A stretch of 64,000 nt of DNA from Bog-756 sp963734395 (lineage in GTDB: Bacteria > Actinomycetota > Acidimicrobiia > Acidimicrobiales > RAAP-2). The translations under genes were made by a program, and so were the position numbers. The stretch covers positions 930,001 through 994,000 of the forward strand of contig CAVTGY010000007.1 in assembly GCA_963734395.1 (NCBI GenBank), given 5' to 3'. The notes below the pieces were generated by a model. The model was not told the DNA's origin. It did no database searches and was given only the letters and a program-made list of their open reading frames with translations. Of the stretch, positions 62,964 to 64,000 are shown in pieces (position 1 is the first letter of the stretch; each line of letters begins with the position of its first letter).

Positions 62964-64000
62964 TGAAGGTTGACCCGGACGGTGCCGGCTTCGACGGGGT
63001 GCGGCTCGAGCGCCTGACCGAGCACTTCACCGATCGCTACGTGAACCCGGGGAAGATCGCCGGTTGTCAGATCGCCGTGACCCGCGGTGGGAGGCTCGCT
63101 TACTGGCGATCGATGGGCATGATGGACCGAGAACGAGCCAAGGCTGTCGAGGACGACACGATCTGGCGCATCTATTCGATGACCAAGCCGATCACCTCGG
63201 TGGCTCTGATGCAGCTCTATGAACGGGGCCTGTTTCAGCTGACCGACCCGGTTCACCGGTACATCCCCGAATGGCGCGACATCAAGGTGGGCGAGCTGCA
63301 GCCTGACGATTCGATCCGTCTGGTCGAGCCGCATCGACCGGTGTCCATCCGCGACGCGCTCACCCACATGACCGGACTGCCCGGGAGCGTCGTGCCCGGG
63401 CATCCGACCGACGACCAGTTCAGGGTGGCGGTCCACGCGCTCGGCACGGGATGACCTTGGAGAAGGTCTGTGCACTGCTCGCTGACTTCCCGCTCAAGTT
63501 CCATCCGGGCACCCGATGGAACTACGGGTTGTCCACCGATGTCTGCGCCCGACTGGTGGAGATCCTTTCGGGTCTCACCTTCGACCGTTACCTTCAGGCC
63601 AATGTGTTCGACCCGCTCGACATGGTGGACACCGGATTTTGGGTGCCCGAGGAGTCGATGGACAGGTTCGCGGCCGGCTATCGATACCGGCACGGCGCAC
63701 CTCCTGAGCTCATGGACGATCCTGCCGACAGTGGCTACCGCCGTTTGCGCTCGTACCTGTCCGGCGCCGGCGGTTTGGTCTCCACGTCGGGCGACTACCT
63801 GCGCTTCAGCCAGATGCTCCTCGGTGGAGGCGAGCTCGGTGGGCGGCGCATCATCGGCCGCAAGACCCTCGAGTTGATGACCGGCAACCACCTCCCCGAG
63901 GACGGTGATCTGTCCAGTACCGCCACCGGTGGATTCGGCGAGGCCGAGTTCGAAGGGGTCGGTTTCGGCCTCGGCTTCGCCATCGGCAATGGGCCGATTG
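62963..64000 (+). CDS. Beta-lactamase-fold serine hydrolase, frameshifted, 3' partial
   Basis: Class C/EstB-type serine hydrolase cut by the window end. The nucleophile motif is SMTK (SxxK) in WRIYSMTKPITSVALMQLYE, and WNYGLSTDVCARLVEILSG carries the YxS/N motif. SYLSGAGGLVSTSGDYLRFS follows. A frame switch near 63450 is required. ATG at 62963 overlaps the di-iron protein stop, so it belongs to the same operon. Esterase or lactonase activity is more likely than beta-lactamase. Confidence 0.82.

Noticed and set aside
1..64000. CRISPR arrays, rRNA and tRNA genes
   Set aside because: No regular spaced repeats of 25-40 bp, no rRNA blocks and no cloverleaf were seen.

Overview
The window is high-GC chromosomal DNA of actinobacterial character. 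Supporting signs are GTG and TTG starts, leaderless genes with a TANNNT box directly upstream, an MMPL transporter, an F420-type luciferase-like oxidoreductase, an actinobacterial pyrophosphate-type phosphofructokinase, HxlR/ArsR/TetR/Fur/BlaI regulators and surface proteins with RICDTR repeats. An Acidimicrobiia-like lineage fits best, but this is inference; there is no rRNA or marker phylogeny here. I see no tRNA, rRNA or CRISPR array.

About half of the genes are interrupted by one or more frame changes, while their protein motifs continue uninterrupted in another frame. The shifts often compensate one another within a gene, so most look like base-level assembly or read errors, not decay. 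Frameshifted genes are given here as one span with the approximate switch points.

Layout. 1-2.9 kb: a membrane-anchored protein, a cysteine dioxygenase-rhodanese pair and a sulfotransferase. 2.8-6.3 kb: a five-bladed propeller hydrolase, a divergent CMD/HxlR pair, and a leaderless ArsR gene coupled to an AHSA1-DUF899 fusion. 6.7-8.9 kb: a large secreted repeat protein. 9.2-12.8 kb: queD, a divergent queC-like gene, a GT9 glycosyltransferase and a propeller protein, facing a DUF4254 gene. 12.8-14.2 kb: a thioredoxin-reductase-like flavoprotein without CxxC, a 16-codon Cys-containing micro-ORF and Fur. 14.3-18.4 kb: secreted nucleoside hydrolase, DUF5666-like protein, DUF985 cupin, enoyl-CoA hydratase, acetyltransferase. 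18.4-21.1 kb: TetR-P450 and a VOC protein. 21.1-23.9 kb: an MMPL exporter divergent from a BlaI-type regulator with a Cys-rich head. 24.0-27.5 kb: the ATP-grasp / alpha-E / transglutaminase operon. 27.6-34.1 kb: PAS-GGDEF protein, aldo/keto reductase, class II aldolase, glutamine synthetase I, DUF5996 and NUDIX. 34.2-40.6 kb: GH92 mannosidase and several surface proteins. 40.6-46.9 kb: an alcohol dehydrogenase-SDR pair divergent from a PhyH oxygenase, membrane proteins, ThpR and an NRDE/TANGO2 protein. 47.2-51.6 kb: alpha/beta hydrolase, D-aminoacylase, VOC protein and small conserved proteins. 51.6-53.3 kb: an intact IS1182-type insertion sequence with CTAG flanks. 53.4-58.1 kb: lipoprotein, MBL-fold hydrolase, F420-type oxidoreductase, phosphofructokinase and HD protein. 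58.4-64.0 kb: a DMT transporter and a lipid-catabolism operon (acyl-CoA dehydrogenase, SDR, di-iron ferritin-like protein, serine hydrolase running off the end).

The points most worth following up are the recurring leaderless start architecture, the queD/queC-like/GT9/propeller/DUF4254 neighbourhood, the Fur / Cys micro-ORF / CxxC-less flavoprotein locus with its in-frame UGA, the TetR start codon buried in a 25-bp palindrome, the metallothionein-like head on the BlaI regulator, and a pair of similar AT-rich intergenic repeats.
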